Shown here in pieces: positions 53,659 through 64,000 of a DNA stretch of 64,000 nucleotides (position 1 is its first letter; every line of letters begins with the position of its first letter). A program made the position numbers and the translations under genes. Source of the DNA: Rhynchopus euleeides (Eukaryota; Euglenozoa; Diplonemea; Diplonemida; Diplonemidae); assembly GCA_963210315.1 (NCBI GenBank), contig OY723293.1:620001-684000 (forward strand), read 5' to 3'. The notes under the pieces are model-generated. The model was not told where the DNA came from and searched no databases. It was given only the letters and a program-made list of their open reading frames with translations.

Positions 53659-54200
53659 TCATGCCCGGATCTGCTCCTCCAGAGCCGCACGCGACATGCC
53701 CGTGAGGGCGGGGTCGGTGATGTCGATACCGTGCTGGCGGATGTACATGGTGTAGTACTTCTGGTCCATCTCCTTGATCGGGTTCCAGCCACCCTCAGGG
53801 TAGCCGTTGTAGTAGTTTTCGCGGCGGCACTCGTCCGTGCCGGTCACGTACTTCGTCGAGACGAGCAGGCCACCCAGCAGACCGCCGATCAGCCACGGCT
53901 TGGGGATGGGCCCACCCCTGTGAGGAGGTGGCGCAAGGGTGTGATGTGTGGCTGCATGTGGTGTTCGCAGCGGGAGTGTTGTGTCAAGGCAAACGCCTGG
54001 ATATTTTTCCTTTGCTGGTTATTTTTTTTTCCCCTGCCCAAAAAAAAACAAGCGCTGGCCCCACTCTCATTGACACTTGACAGCCCTGCTATGGCCCCAA
54101 CATTTGAATGGCACTGCACAACACAACACAATACATACTTCGACCACAGGCGCAGCCCGTAGAAGGGGAGGCGGAGCGACTTCCAGGGCGTGTACACCAT
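53659..54200 (-). CDS. Small single-pass membrane protein, 106 residues
   Basis: Two exons, 54139-54200 and 53659-53917, joined across a 221-nt GTATGT...CACAG intron that splits a Lys codon. The start, MVYTPWKSLRLPFYGLRLW, is basic and aromatic like a mitochondrial or membrane-proximal N-terminus. A short hydrophobic helix follows (WLIGGLLGGLLVSTKYV), then a soluble Tyr/Asn-rich tail (ENYYNGYPEGGWNPIKEMD) ending EEQIRA. Size and layout resemble accessory subunits of respiratory complexes, but I cannot name it. Clean splice phase and a sensible protein support it as real. Confidence 0.8.
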
Positions 54201-55957
54201 TGTTACTGCTTGATGTCTTTCTAGGGGCTGGCAGGAGGAGGGTGTGGTGGTGTGCGTGGTGTGCTTCTAGGTGAAATTCCTGTGAACACCATAAACAGCG
54301 GTTTGAATGTGAGAATGTGAACCTGATGAAGTCACGCCTGCAGCCTTGCTGTGGAGGCTGTCGTATTGTCCCCCGCCCCCCCACACACACACTGGGGTGG
54401 GCGAGGACCCGTGCAGGGTTAACCCACCTAAAAAGTGATCAACACACACACACACACCTGCTGTCGCATGATCACAAATCGAAAGAACCAAAGAACAATC
54501 ACGCCCAACACAAACAACCTCAGGAGGGGTGGGTGGGTGGGTTGGGGGAGGAGAGGAGGGGAGGGAAGTCCTTCACCTGGGAGGCCGCCCTACCTTGGCA
54601 CCGCTGCCCGCCCCGATGCACATCGGGTGGTGGTCTCCGCGACCGCGACCGCCACCACCACCGCTACAACCCCTCTGCACAATTGCCCCCCTCTCCGCCA
54701 ATCAAAGGCACTTCCTGGGCACACAGAACGGCCGCGCCCTCCCCCCCACCCCGATGTGTGTCTGCATTTATCTTGTTCGTTCTCGCTTACAGGGGGTGTG
54801 GGGGAAGTGGGAATGGGGGGGAAGACGCGGAAGAAAAGATAAGTTTTTCCCGCCGTTTTCCCCACACCCCCCCCCCCTCTTCCTTCTGTTTTGGGCATAG
54901 GCCTTCTCAGCAAAACCCTTCTGCCCTCTGCCACCACCAACCGGCCCTCCCCCCTATTTTCAACCTCCATAGTGGCATGGCAAGACGCCATGGCCACGGT
55001 GCTCACACACAAAGGCACATCCATGCGAGAGCCCATATATTTTTGGATTATTCTCTCATGAACAACACAGAATCCCTTCGGTTTCCCTGGATTTTGCCAC
55101 CACAACCACAACCACAACCGCCTTCTCCGGGGAGCTGGAGGGAGGTATGAGGGTGTTATCTGAAGCTCTATACCGAAGCGGGCAAAAAAAATAGGGGGGG
55201 GGGGGATTTGTGGGCTGAGGTTAGACAGAAAATGTTAACGGGGTGTTGCGGTCGCCCGTAACATCTCAAGGGGGGACCCCCCCCCTACTCCCTCCCTCCC
55301 CCACCCCCCTTCCCGGCTGTGGGGATGCCGAAGCTGGAACCCGCCGGAAAATGACCCCACGCATTGTGGAGGCACTCAATGGATGCATTCCCGACGGCGA
55401 GAAGCACGCACCGGCCCCAGCGGAAAGGGGGTTAGGGGTTGGGGCTTGCCTGCCCACACACAGCCGGAGGCGCGCCTCACACAGACACGGGATGCCCTGT
55501 GCGGTGGCCTGCCTCCTACTCTAAAAAAAATGGGGCATTCAACCCAACCCGACCCAACCCATCCCCCTCGGCATCCTGCACGTCCCCCACCCCCTGTTGA
55601 CCCGTTGCCTCTGAGGCCACAGTCAGCACCCCGTGGGTCTATGGAATGAGGCCCTCGTTCTCTAAGTGGCTTCTCACTGCAGTAACCCTCCGCTAGACCC
55701 AGTTGCGTGTGTACGTATCATCGTTTATCCCTTCAGTCGGTGCTGCGATGCACACGACGCACCTTGGGGCCCTGTGGAGTGGAGTGGATTTGTCGTGTGT
55801 GTGGCTGTGTGCGATAATCCGGCCATTCAATAGAATGGTTGCATCAAGCTGGCTTATAACGGATCAGGGTGGCAGTCTCGGAGCATATTCGGATGTGGGG
55901 CTGAAAGTCCTATTCAGGAGACACACACATCCTGCAAACATGTCGGAAGCAAACATG
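54201..55957. other. Intergenic region
   Basis: Holds CA repeats (54435-54460), GGTGGGTGGG tracts and a G9 run (55194-55203). Apparent plus-strand ORFs (for example 54317-55150) are Pro/Arg-biased and unsupported. Confidence 0.55.
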
Positions 55958-58900
55958 TCAAATCACTTCACTTCTTGAAAATGTGCTACAGCATGGCGAG
56001 CGAGAACACCAGGTAGACCACTCTGAAGAAACACTTCGTCGATTACCCACCCGACATACCTGCACCTGGGAGTGTGTCAGGAACAGCAGTGCCAGCAGCG
56101 CCATGACGCACGTGATGGTGGCAGTGATCACAGTTGCTCCACGACGCGACTTGCCAAGGTATGCATAGAGGCCCTTCTGGGTAATCAGCAGCACGTCGTT
56201 CGTGCCGTCGCTGTCAAGGTCCACCACGATGGAGGGCGCCACAGGGTAGGAGTCGATTTGGAACTCGTTCTGCATCAAGGGGGTGTGGGGTTTTGCGGCA
56301 ATGGTTGGCAGCGAAACGGGGTGCGGAAAAAGGAGAGAGTGAAATGTGCACGCCCCACCACCGCCCCCGCCCTCCCTGCTGCCGAGATTCATGTGGGATA
56401 TGTTGTGGCGCAAAGGGGTCCGGGACACGCTCCAAAATAGGAGGGAATGCTCCGAACTGATTCCGAAGCCAATTCCTCGGTCAATACGACGTTGCCATAC
56501 CTCAATGTGCCCGTTCATCGAGTTCAGCACCACAACATTCTTGAAGCCCACAGCCAGGATGTACTGCGCAGGGTACACGTTGTAGATGTTCCGGATCGTC
56601 ACGACATCCTGAGGAGGTGTGTGGTTGAGACGCGCATCTGCCTCTCGAATTGTACAAAAATAGCGACTTCTGGCATCCCGAGTTTGCCGCGATATGGGGT
56701 GAAACAGACAACAAACACCTTCTCCTTCTCCGCCTGCCCCTCCCCCTCCCCCACAGCCAAACGGCTCGCATACCTCCTGGGGGTCAGACTCGGTGCGCGT
56801 CAGCAGGGAGTAGGGCTTCAGGTGTGCAAACGACCCCTGAATCTCCTTCTCCTTCTCCCTGTGTGTGTGTGGATAAGCAGTGAGAGGGGCAACAGTGACA
56901 GCAGACTGAACACAACCACCCACCCACACCCCACCCCACCCTGCCTCAGCCCGAACCCCGTGTGTCGCACTGGGTCGTACTTTGATGGGATGGCGTGCGT
57001 CTTGAAGTTTGAGGTGCACCCACAACGAGAAGGGCCGACCAGGGCACTTGGCAGGCCCACGGGCTGGAGGTGTGCCATTCAGATTCGAAGCAACACACAA
57101 CCTAACGTATCTCATACCTGTGCTTTGCCTCGAGCGCAGTCTCCTGGTTGCCGAGGTGCTGCCCGATGAGCTTCGCAAACATCATCCCTTCGTTGGCGTG
57201 TGCCCCGAACAGGGCATCGGTGTCCGTGTGCCAGCGGAGCTTCCCAGTCTTACCGTTGATGCATGTCATCAGGCCGGAGCTGATGAAGAAGATGATGTCC
57301 GTGCGGTACATCGTCAGCTTGTCGATGTGGTGGATGTGCCTGTGGAGTGGCGGGGCGATGGGGGTGACCGTCATCACACAAAACGACTGCACACACCACC
57401 ACCACCCCTCCCCCCCCAAATTCGCTATCAAACCGGGTGACACAGCTCAAGAGAGCAAGGGACCAACCGCAATCTGGGCGCTCTTCCGAGGGGGCCTTCG
57501 CTACCAAGTGTGACTGAGTGAGAAAAAGTGAGCCACGGAACACTTCCTCTCACTGGCTGACGAGCTGTGACGAGCAGTGACTGGTAGCGAGGGCCCCCCG
57601 AAGGACGAGATAAAATGCATTTGAAGACCCCCCACCCCCCCACCCTCAATCTCGCCCCACTGCACCTGTCAGGCATACCTGTGCATGGTGATGGGAGCTG
57701 TGGCTGTCAGCAGCTCGTCGAAGTGGTCCCTCCCGCCGAAGCCCGGGATCTCAAACCCACCGAGGCTGTTGACCACGGCACCCTCCTCCTCCTCATCGTG
57801 CTTCAGGATGTTGCGGAGGAATTCAAACGAGTGCAGCATGCCGCCCTCCTGGCAGATGGAGTGGTTGTACACCTTCTTGCGCCCCACAGGCACACCGCTG
57901 AACACCACCCCGTCGCAGACAGACTTCTGGCTGTTCCAGTCGCGGTTGTAGGTGTCGAGGTTGGTCTTATCGCTGATCACCGCATGCACCTCGTCGATGA
58001 TAGAGTCGTCGTTCACATCATCATACAGCACACCGGGCTCCAGCGGCCCCACCTGCGTAATCGACTTCCCTGTGTAGAGGTGCAGGGCCTCGAGCCCCGA
58101 CTCCCGGTGAACCACCACGACGTTGGGCGGCAGCCTCTCCTTGCGGTGGTGCCTCCACTGCAGCACGTTCCGCACCTTGTCACCCAGAGCGCCGTAGTCA
58201 TTCTGGGAGCGCCGCCTGTCCTTCGTCTTGTACTTCACAGGTGCCTCTGTCTGGTGCCCCGAGTGGTCAGCACCCTTCTTCTTGTGGTTCTTCTTCGGGG
58301 CGAACCGATGCAGCTGCATCTTCACGTCATGCGAGTGGGTGTGGAGGTGGGGAAGTCCTGCGATGATGTTGTTCCGGAAATACCTCCAGTCCTGGTCTGT
58401 CGCGTGCTTCTCCAGATGTTGCAGCGTCAGCTTGTAGCTGTGCTGGAACTTCGTCCCTGCCGACTGCGACTGCCGGATCTCATCGGAGCTGTTGTGCGAC
58501 CACCGCAGCCCGCCGTCTTTCCCATTCAGCGCGAAATAGGAGAGCTGCTTCACAGGGCTCCCGATGTTGGCATCGTCATCCTCCTCCTTGTTGAGGGGCA
58601 CCTGCACCTCCACCCCGACGATAATGAGACCCATGTCCTCCTGGTAGACCTGGTTGGGCAGCACCATCACCGTGGCGTGTGTCGGGTAGAACCATTCATA
58701 GAGGTCCTCCGCCTCGTTAATCTCGTCATACATATAGTTGTCGTGCGGCTCCGGCACGGGCAGGCGCACCACCCACTGCTCCTTCAGCTCGTGGTTGAAG
58801 AGGGTCACGAGATAGTCGTCGGAGACGGTCACAATGTGTTGCACCTGCTTCTTCTCCTCAGGCTTCTTGATGAGGACGACGGGGACAGGCTTCTTCTCTG

Positions 58901-59291
58901 CTTTTTCGAGATAGCCCGCGCCGAGTCCGATCAGCAGCGACGATGTCCGTGATGTGTAACGGGGGGCCAGCTCCTGGATGTACCCACCCGCTGCCCGGGA
59001 GGGGCGGTAATTTGTCATGATACAGAGTGTCTCGGGGGCGGTGGCGGTGATGATGTCGTTCGCACCGTCGCCATCGAGGTCGGTGACGATCGGCTTGGGC
59101 AGGCGCGACACCTCGTCGTGGTGCATGTCTTCACCCCACATGACGACAAACCCGGGCTTGAAGACCGCCTCCCCGTCGCTCTGGAAGGAGAGCAGCAGAC
59201 CCACCAGGCACCCCACAAAGATCAGCACATCCCGTCTCCGGAAGCCCTTCCGCTTCCCACGGACGGGCGCGGCCCTGCGGGTCTGCTGCAT
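55958..59291 (-). CDS. FG-GAP/integrin-alpha-like repeat membrane protein
   Basis: Exons 57679-59291, 57118-57339, 56774-56858, 56501-56608 and 55958-56269 join in phase to about 779 residues from the ATG at 59291. A signal-anchor (DVLIFVGCLVGLLLSF) follows a basic N-terminus. The lumenal/extracellular part has FG-GAP-type Ca loops: TDLDGDGANDIITA, DDVNDDSIIDEVHAVI and VDLDSDGTNDVLLIT, within a beta-propeller-like layout. A TM helix lies near the end (TVITATITCVMALLALLFLT). Related FG-GAP proteins are annotated in kinetoplastids and plants (DEX1-like). The 3' end is ambiguous: reading through gives a stop at 55958, while a GTATGT...TTCAG pair would remove only 37 nt (56023-56059) and move the stop to 55963. 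Intron 1 carries a MITE. Confidence 0.8.
57490..57598. mobile_element. MITE, copy 2 (109 bp), in an intron
   Basis: Inverted ends GGGGGCCTTCGCTACCA and TGGTAGCGAGGGCCCCC-like, with CGA on both sides (57487-57489 and 57599-57601). It shares AAGTGTGACTGAGTGAGAAA with copy 1 at 47714. It sits inside intron 1 (57340-57678) of the FG-GAP gene. Confidence 0.8.
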
Positions 59292-60084
59292 TGCAGCAGG
59301 CACCACAGCGGGGCACCGGCCCTCGCCCCCACAGGTCCTGCGTGGGTGGTGGTGGTGGTGGTGTTGAGGGCGATTGAAGCAACTCTCGGGGAGTGTGAGG
59401 GGGGGGAAATGGTGGGGGGAAGAGAGGGGGTGTGGGGAGTACATCCGCCGATCGGCATGCGTGTTGGCTGTGTGGGGGGGGGGGGGGGGGGCCTGCACCA
59501 GACGGGTGCAGAGGGCGCCGGGACACAGGTTGTCCCTATGAGGCTAGTGGGACGCGCCCGCTGCAGAGGGAGGGAGGGAGGGCGGAGGTGCGAAAACACG
59601 GCCCGCCCTCCCCGCCCTCCACACACACACACACCACCCCACACCACGCTCTGGCCGCGGCGATTCCTGGGCTAGATCATCAAGCAAGACTGAGACAGGC
59701 CAACTCTCCGATCAGTCGATCCGACTGATGTCGGGAAATACTGAGAAAACAAACAAATCGACCACACAGCGGCAAAGGGCGGAGGCTGGGGCCTCGTCTG
59801 TCGGATTTCCTAAACATTTTTAGTGACGTAGAGCCGCACCGAGACTCTGCTCTGCTCTTGACGTGTTTTCCACTTCCACACCCTGCACTTTTTTGATCGC
59901 CCTTTTGACCACTCGACACCCGACACATACACAGGGACAGAGACAGGCACACATTGCCCCCCCCCCCTCCCCCTTCCAACCGCTTTGGCTGATTTGCGTT
60001 GGAGCAGCAGGCCTTCTTTCGCAGAGGAACTGCAGAGTAACGTCGCCCTCCGTCTTGTTGTGGCAAAACAATTCAGACCGGCCC
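59292..60084. other. Intergenic spacer
   Basis: Between the FG-GAP gene and tRNA ligase. GGT repeats (59345-59362), a G15 run (59475-59491) and CA repeats (59620-59635). No gene supported. Confidence 0.6.
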
Positions 60085-63000
60085 CTACAGCGGGACGTAT
60101 GTCACATAACCCGCCAGCCTCAGAGGCGGCTCGATCTCCAGATCCGCAAAGTTGTGCATCCGATGCCCCTTCTTGCTCTGCTTCCTCGAGGCACCACCGC
60201 CACCGCCACCACCCCCATCCTCCGCCACCACACCCACCCTGCGCCTGACCCGCCTCCCGTGGGCAGCATCCCCTCCGCCGTCAGATCCGGACAGATCTTC
60301 TTCTTCCTCCTCCTCCTCGTCGTCCTCCTCTCCACCACCCTCCGTTGCAGCACCGCCCGCCCTGCAGCGCTTGCGCTCCGCAGCGGATTCGGCATTCTCC
60401 ACCCCCCACCGCGCGACGCTCTGCATCAGGGCCAGCGCATGCTTCGGAGGGACGCCCTCCGCAGTGCCCAGCGTGATATGCGCCCCCTCCGGGGCCGCCG
60501 GGAGCAACCCCGACACTCCCTCACCCCTGGGGGCCAGCTTGGTCACCGCGAGGCACATCGCCTTCCCATCGCACAGCAGCCTGCCGCACTCTATGTCGCA
60601 GAGAGCGCCCCCCAGGGGCACCTCTCCGTCCAGAAGCCTCTCCGCTGCGCCCGCCTCTGCATCGCTGTGAGGCAATGCCCCTCCCAGGTATACGAGGGTG
60701 CAGTGCAGACCACCGCTGCCCCCACCACCACCACCACCTGGTGCCATCCACCCCCCAAGCCTGTAGTGCTGCAGGAGAGCATCAGAGAAGGTCATCTCCG
60801 TGGGGTGCGGGGTGGCTCCTCCTGCAGGGGAGGAGGCGGTCTCCGCACCGCCGCCGCGCCTGCGCTTCCGCCTGCCGTGCTGCTGCTGCTGCTGCTGCCC
60901 TGCCCCAGCCTCCCTCGCCGCCCGCCGCCGCACCTCCTCCGCAAGACACTTCTGCTTGTGGATCGCCTTGGCAGAGGCGCCGCGGAGCCACTGCAGGCTC
61001 CCACCCACTGCGGCAGCCAGGCGGGGCTGGCCCCCCTGCTGCGGCGCAGCCCTGCCGGGCGCTGCCTGGGTGCTCTCCAGCATTGCAGCGAGGTCGGAGA
61101 TGAGGGGGGAGATGGCTGGGCCCCAGGGTTGCTGATGCTGATGCTGCTGCGAACCAAACCCGAGCAACCCCCAGCCTGCGGAAGCAGCAGCGGCACACCA
61201 GGCGAGGGCGGATGAGAAGGCGGTGGTGGTGGTGGTGGGGGGGGCGGTGGGGTCCCGCTCGCACACCCCGACGTAGGCCAGCCCCGCGGCGCGTGTGGCG
61301 CTGGGAGCGCGTGCCCCGCAGAGGCGGAGGAGAGCGGCGGTGGCGGCGGCGCCGCTGGCGGCATCAGCGCCGAAGGCGCTGCCCCTCATCAGAGCCTCTG
61401 TCTCCCACATCGCAGGGGATGCGGCCTGCGTGTAGCCCGCACGGAGGTGCACCTCCTGGATGGCCCGGGCGGCGGAGGCAGTGTCAGCTGCTGCGGTTGC
61501 GGCTCCGCCGCCTGTGTCGATGGTGAGGACGGCAGCCTCCTGTGGGACCCCCGTGTGGGTGTGCGGAGCGAACCGTTTTGCCAGCAGCCTCACGGCCTGT
61601 GCGGCGGAGGTGCCTCCGGCAAGCGTGAGGTGGTCCTCGCGGGAGGCTGCCCGGGTGGCACACAGCTCCGCAGGGGCTGTCACGTTCACCACAACGCAGC
61701 GGCTGAACTGCGACATGAAGTGGAGCCGCGCGCCTGCCGTGAGATGGCACCCATCGAGCAGCACGACGGTCGGGCTGCGTGAGGTCTCGAAGAGGGTTTC
61801 AAAGAGGCGGCGCAGCCTGTGGTGCATCATGCGGCTGACGTCGCGCCGCTGCCCCACCTCCTCCCGGAGCAGGGAGGTGAGGGCGTCGCGCGAGATGCAC
61901 GCCACGTCCGACACGCCGAGGAGGGCGGAGGCGATGCTGGAGAAGGCGGTCGACTTCCCGCTCCCCGGCAGCCCCACGGAGATGACAAGGGTGTGGGCCG
62001 CGCGGGGCACCGGAGGGTGCAGGCTTCTGAAGTAGCGTGCAGCGCACTCCACATCACCCGCTTCGGCAAGACCGCCCTCCCCCCTGCAGCCGGTGAAGAT
62101 GCGGGTCATCTCCCGCCCCGATACCCGCCACCACTCTCCACCGCCGGCTGCCTCCCGCCTGTGCATGTCGTAGCATGTCGCGACCAGCGCCTTCTCATGT
62201 GGAGGGAGTGACGACCAGCAGGACACGAGCCGGCGTGGCGCTGCCGCTCCTCCCTCCCGCCCGATCGACTCCAGGCTGTGCCGCGCCCTGCGCTGGAGGC
62301 GGTAGCGGAGGAATTTGATCTTCACCCGGAAGAAGGCGCGAGGGCCATCCTCCGCCACACCACCAGCGCCACCACCCGGCACTCCCCTGCCCCGAAACAC
62401 ATCCAGAACATCGCGCGACGGGAGGGAGAATGTTGCAACCCAACCTTCACTCAGGGGGTCGTGGGGCAGCGCGGGGCAGGGGGGTGCCTGCACCCCCAAA
62501 CCCCCCCTGCCGCCAGGGCCATACTTTGCGTCGAACAGAGCTGCGGAGTTTACAGGCAGAGGGAGGGGCGCGGCGCCCCCCCTCTCCCCACCCCAACCCG
62601 CAGCCTCCCGCAGCTCCTGCTGCAGCGAATCCCACCCCAGGGGGTACGTCGGGACGATGGGGATCTTGGATATGCTGGAGGCCTCGGGCATCAGGTGGGG
62701 CAGCGTCGTCTCCCTGAGGGACACGGCGGATACGACGCAGAGGAGGGTAATGCCGTGGTGCTCCTGGGGCTCCTCCACGGGGTGCCAGGCGTCGTTCTCC
62801 GGGTCGACGCATTCGCACACCAAAGCAGCGCCGTGGCTCTGGAGGAATGCGGAGAGGCGTTTCTCCTCATCTGCGGGGGTTTGTTCCCATCTCTTGTGGA
62901 GGAGGCGGGTTGCGAGCCCGCAGTGCAGCCCCTGCAGGGTGTGCTTTGAGGAGACGCGGAGTCCCCCTGTCCCGTTGGAGGCGATAACGCAGACAAATCC

Positions 63001-63438
63001 TGCGAGTTTTCTCTGGATGTACTCCGGGGTGACGCGGAGGCGTATGGCGGGGTCTCCGCAGAGCGTCGGGATGTCTTCGATCTCCGGGAATTTGTTAACC
63101 CCGCGGAGGGCGATCTGCTGCGTCTCGGCGTTCACATATAGAGTCCGGGCTCCACAGGGGAGCAAGTCATGCCTCTTCTCAGGATCCCCAAACGCACTCT
63201 CGTAGAACCGCACCCCCTGCAAGCACCCCCCTTCCTCCGCAACAACGCTGGCGACTGGGGTGGCGGAGGAGGTGGCGGTGGAGGTGTGCGGGGGAGGTGG
63301 GGATTGAAGTGGTGTGGGTGGCGGGGTTGTGGGTGCCGGCCTGTGGGCCAGGCTCTGCCAGTCGATGCGGGTTGGGGTGGAGGTGGCCCCGTCGGACCAC
63401 TCGCCGCGGAAGAAGGCTGCGTTGATGAGCTGCTCCAT
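60085..63438 (-). CDS. TRL1: tRNA ligase (ligase-kinase-phosphodiesterase), Trl1/RNL type
   Basis: Single exon of 1117 residues from the ATG at 63438, close to plant RNL (~1100). The N-terminal adenylyltransferase keeps RGVNKFPEIED (~112-122), the motif I candidate K-L-A-G (Lys ~144), ECVDPENDAWHP as the motif III region, and KIKFLRYR (~373-380) as motif V. The kinase domain has the P-loop SVGLPGSGKST (~487-497). The C-terminal cyclic phosphodiesterase shows the two H-x-T/S-x motifs of the 2H family, HCTLVYLGG and HITLGTA. The enzyme opens the 2',3'-cyclic phosphate, phosphorylates the 5' end and joins tRNA halves after intron removal. Large Gly/Ala/Gln-rich insertions separate the domains, and the tail has an acidic patch (EEDDEEEEEEEDLS). 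Motif I is from spacing and one Lys, so less certain than the other domains. Confidence 0.9.
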   Translation of the reverse strand: MEQLINAAFFRGEWSDGATSTPTRIDWQSLAHRPAPTTPPPTPLQSPPPPHTSTATSSATPVASVVAEEGGCLQGVRFYESAFGDPEKRHDLLPCGARTLYVNAETQQIALRGVNKFPEIEDIPTLCGDPAIRLRVTPEYIQRKLAGFVCVIASNGTGGLRVSSKHTLQGLHCGLATRLLHKRWEQTPADEEKRLSAFLQSHGAALVCECVDPENDAWHPVEEPQEHHGITLLCVVSAVSLRETTLPHLMPEASSISKIPIVPTYPLGWDSLQQELREAAGWGGERGGAAPLPLPVNSAALFDAKYGPGGRGGLGVQAPPCPALPHDPLSEGWVATFSLPSRDVLDVFRGRGVPGGGAGGVAEDGPRAFFRVKIKFLRYRLQRRARHSLESIGREGGAAAPRRLVSCWSSLPPHEKALVATCYDMHRREAAGGGEWWRVSGREMTRIFTGCRGEGGLAEAGDVECAARYFRSLHPPVPRAAHTLVISVGLPGSGKSTAFSSIASALLGVSDVACISRDALTSLLREEVGQRRDVSRMMHHRLRRLFETLFETSRSPTVVLLDGCHLTAGARLHFMSQFSRCVVVNVTAPAELCATRAASREDHLTLAGGTSAAQAVRLLAKRFAPHTHTGVPQEAAVLTIDTGGGAATAAADTASAARAIQEVHLRAGYTQAASPAMWETEALMRGSAFGADAASGAAATAALLRLCGARAPSATRAAGLAYVGVCERDPTAPPTTTTTAFSSALAWCAAAASAGWGLLGFGSQQHQHQQPWGPAISPLISDLAAMLESTQAAPGRAAPQQGGQPRLAAAVGGSLQWLRGASAKAIHKQKCLAEEVRRRAAREAGAGQQQQQQHGRRKRRRGGGAETASSPAGGATPHPTEMTFSDALLQHYRLGGWMAPGGGGGGGSGGLHCTLVYLGGALPHSDAEAGAAERLLDGEVPLGGALCDIECGRLLCDGKAMCLAVTKLAPRGEGVSGLLPAAPEGAHITLGTAEGVPPKHALALMQSVARWGVENAESAAERKRCRAGGAATEGGGEEDDEEEEEEEDLSGSDGGGDAAHGRRVRRRVGVVAEDGGGGGGGGASRKQSKKGHRMHNFADLEIEPPLRLAGYVTYVPL

Positions 63439-64000
63439 TTTTATGTTCTTCTGTGGTGGTGGTGGTGGTGGTGGCGGCCCTTTTTACTGATCTTTCAAGC
63501 AGGGGCGGGGGAAAGCGTGTAGTGATGCACCAATGTGTCATTCCATGAGTTGGCAGACAAGAGGTGGTGGGACCTCATCATCGGGACGAGCAGCAAGCTC
63601 TCTTCGTACCCCACCATTCTTCCGGAGCAGTGAGTGTCAAACACATTTTCTTCCCGGGGAGGATGGCTTGGCACACACACTCACACGCCATGTCTCAAAA
63701 AGAACGTCGAGGCGAAACTTTTTTCGGCTGTAATCAACAAACCCAAAAAAAGACTGGTGTTACGAAGACCCCCTGCCATGCCTTTCTTCTGCCTACCCCG
63801 ATATATACCGTGCCGCCCTCTCCCCGCTCCAAAAGGTGTTTTCCGCCCCCGTCCCCGTCCCCCCCGCCTCCTCCGACCGGCCCTGCCTTGTATCCTTGTT
63901 CGTATTGCCAGCTCACTGCGAGGTGTGAAGAGTCGAGCAGAACCATTCCCTTTTGCTTCCCCCCCCCCCCTCAGCCCCTTCCCCTGTACTTCGCCCTCCC
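63439..64000. other. Region upstream of tRNA ligase
   Basis: GGT repeats directly precede the start codon (63453-63474) and a C10 run lies near 63960. No gene is supported up to the window edge. Confidence 0.6.

Noticed and set aside
55650-55690. GGCCCTCGTTCTCTAAG as a third MITE copy
   Set aside because: Only about 9 bases resemble the MITE end, and no partner end or internal word was found nearby.
29700-63438. Fungal origin suggested by EF3 and a Trl1-type ligase
   Set aside because: Both occur outside fungi, and the one-way gene order, centrin, receptor-cyclase-like gene and intron style fit a flagellate protist better. Not excluded outright.

Overview
This is a nuclear window from a GC-rich, repeat-rich, intron-bearing unicellular eukaryote. 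Ten to twelve host genes can be read, and every one of them lies on the minus strand (from about 9.5 kb to 63.4 kb). Five genes are split by introns that nearly all start GTATG and end (C/T)AG; introns measured here are 109-360 nt. Uniform gene orientation over more than 50 kb is typical of Euglenozoa. Together with cis-spliced introns, a centrin, a Trl1-type tRNA ligase and bacterial-looking secreted carbohydrate enzymes, it makes a diplonemid-like flagellate my best guess. That assignment is an inference; no rRNA or spliced-leader gene was found in the window.

Positions 1-9.1 kb are mobile DNA: a Helitron-helicase fragment inside roughly 300-bp inverted repeats, a 5'-truncated non-LTR retrotransposon whose ORF carries reverse transcriptase, OTU-like protease and FYVE/RING-like zinc-finger regions, a tract of CGGACATGTCCG palindromes, and an inverted-repeat element. 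Positions 9.5-14.9 kb hold two membrane/secretory genes: a SASA-type esterase with cadherin-like and LamG domains, and a receptor-like protein that joins a bacterial-type solute-binding domain to a degenerate nucleotidyl-cyclase domain. The second is interrupted by a one-base change in a G run.

Positions 15.5-28.4 kb are again transposons: a decayed element with AACGGCCGTT repeats, a foldback element, a frameshifted hAT element (about 18.04-20.67 kb), and a second, apparently intact hAT-like element (22957-28376). The second has 20-bp terminal inverted repeats and a 6-bp target duplication, and a TA-flanked element (26533-28294) is nested inside it.

Positions 29.5-63.4 kb are a minus-strand gene array: B-box protein; elongation factor 3; an unknown 597-aa protein; centrin; an RNase H protein; ABCE1/Rli1; an N-acylated PDZ protein with an ADP-ribosyltransferase-like domain; a small one-TM protein; an FG-GAP membrane protein; and tRNA ligase. 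EF3 and ABCE1 serve translation and ribosome recycling and tRNA ligase serves tRNA splicing, so three of the ten concern protein synthesis. Spacers are low-complexity (G/C runs, GT and GGT repeats) and contain two copies of a ~108-bp MITE and a ~154-bp dispersed repeat.
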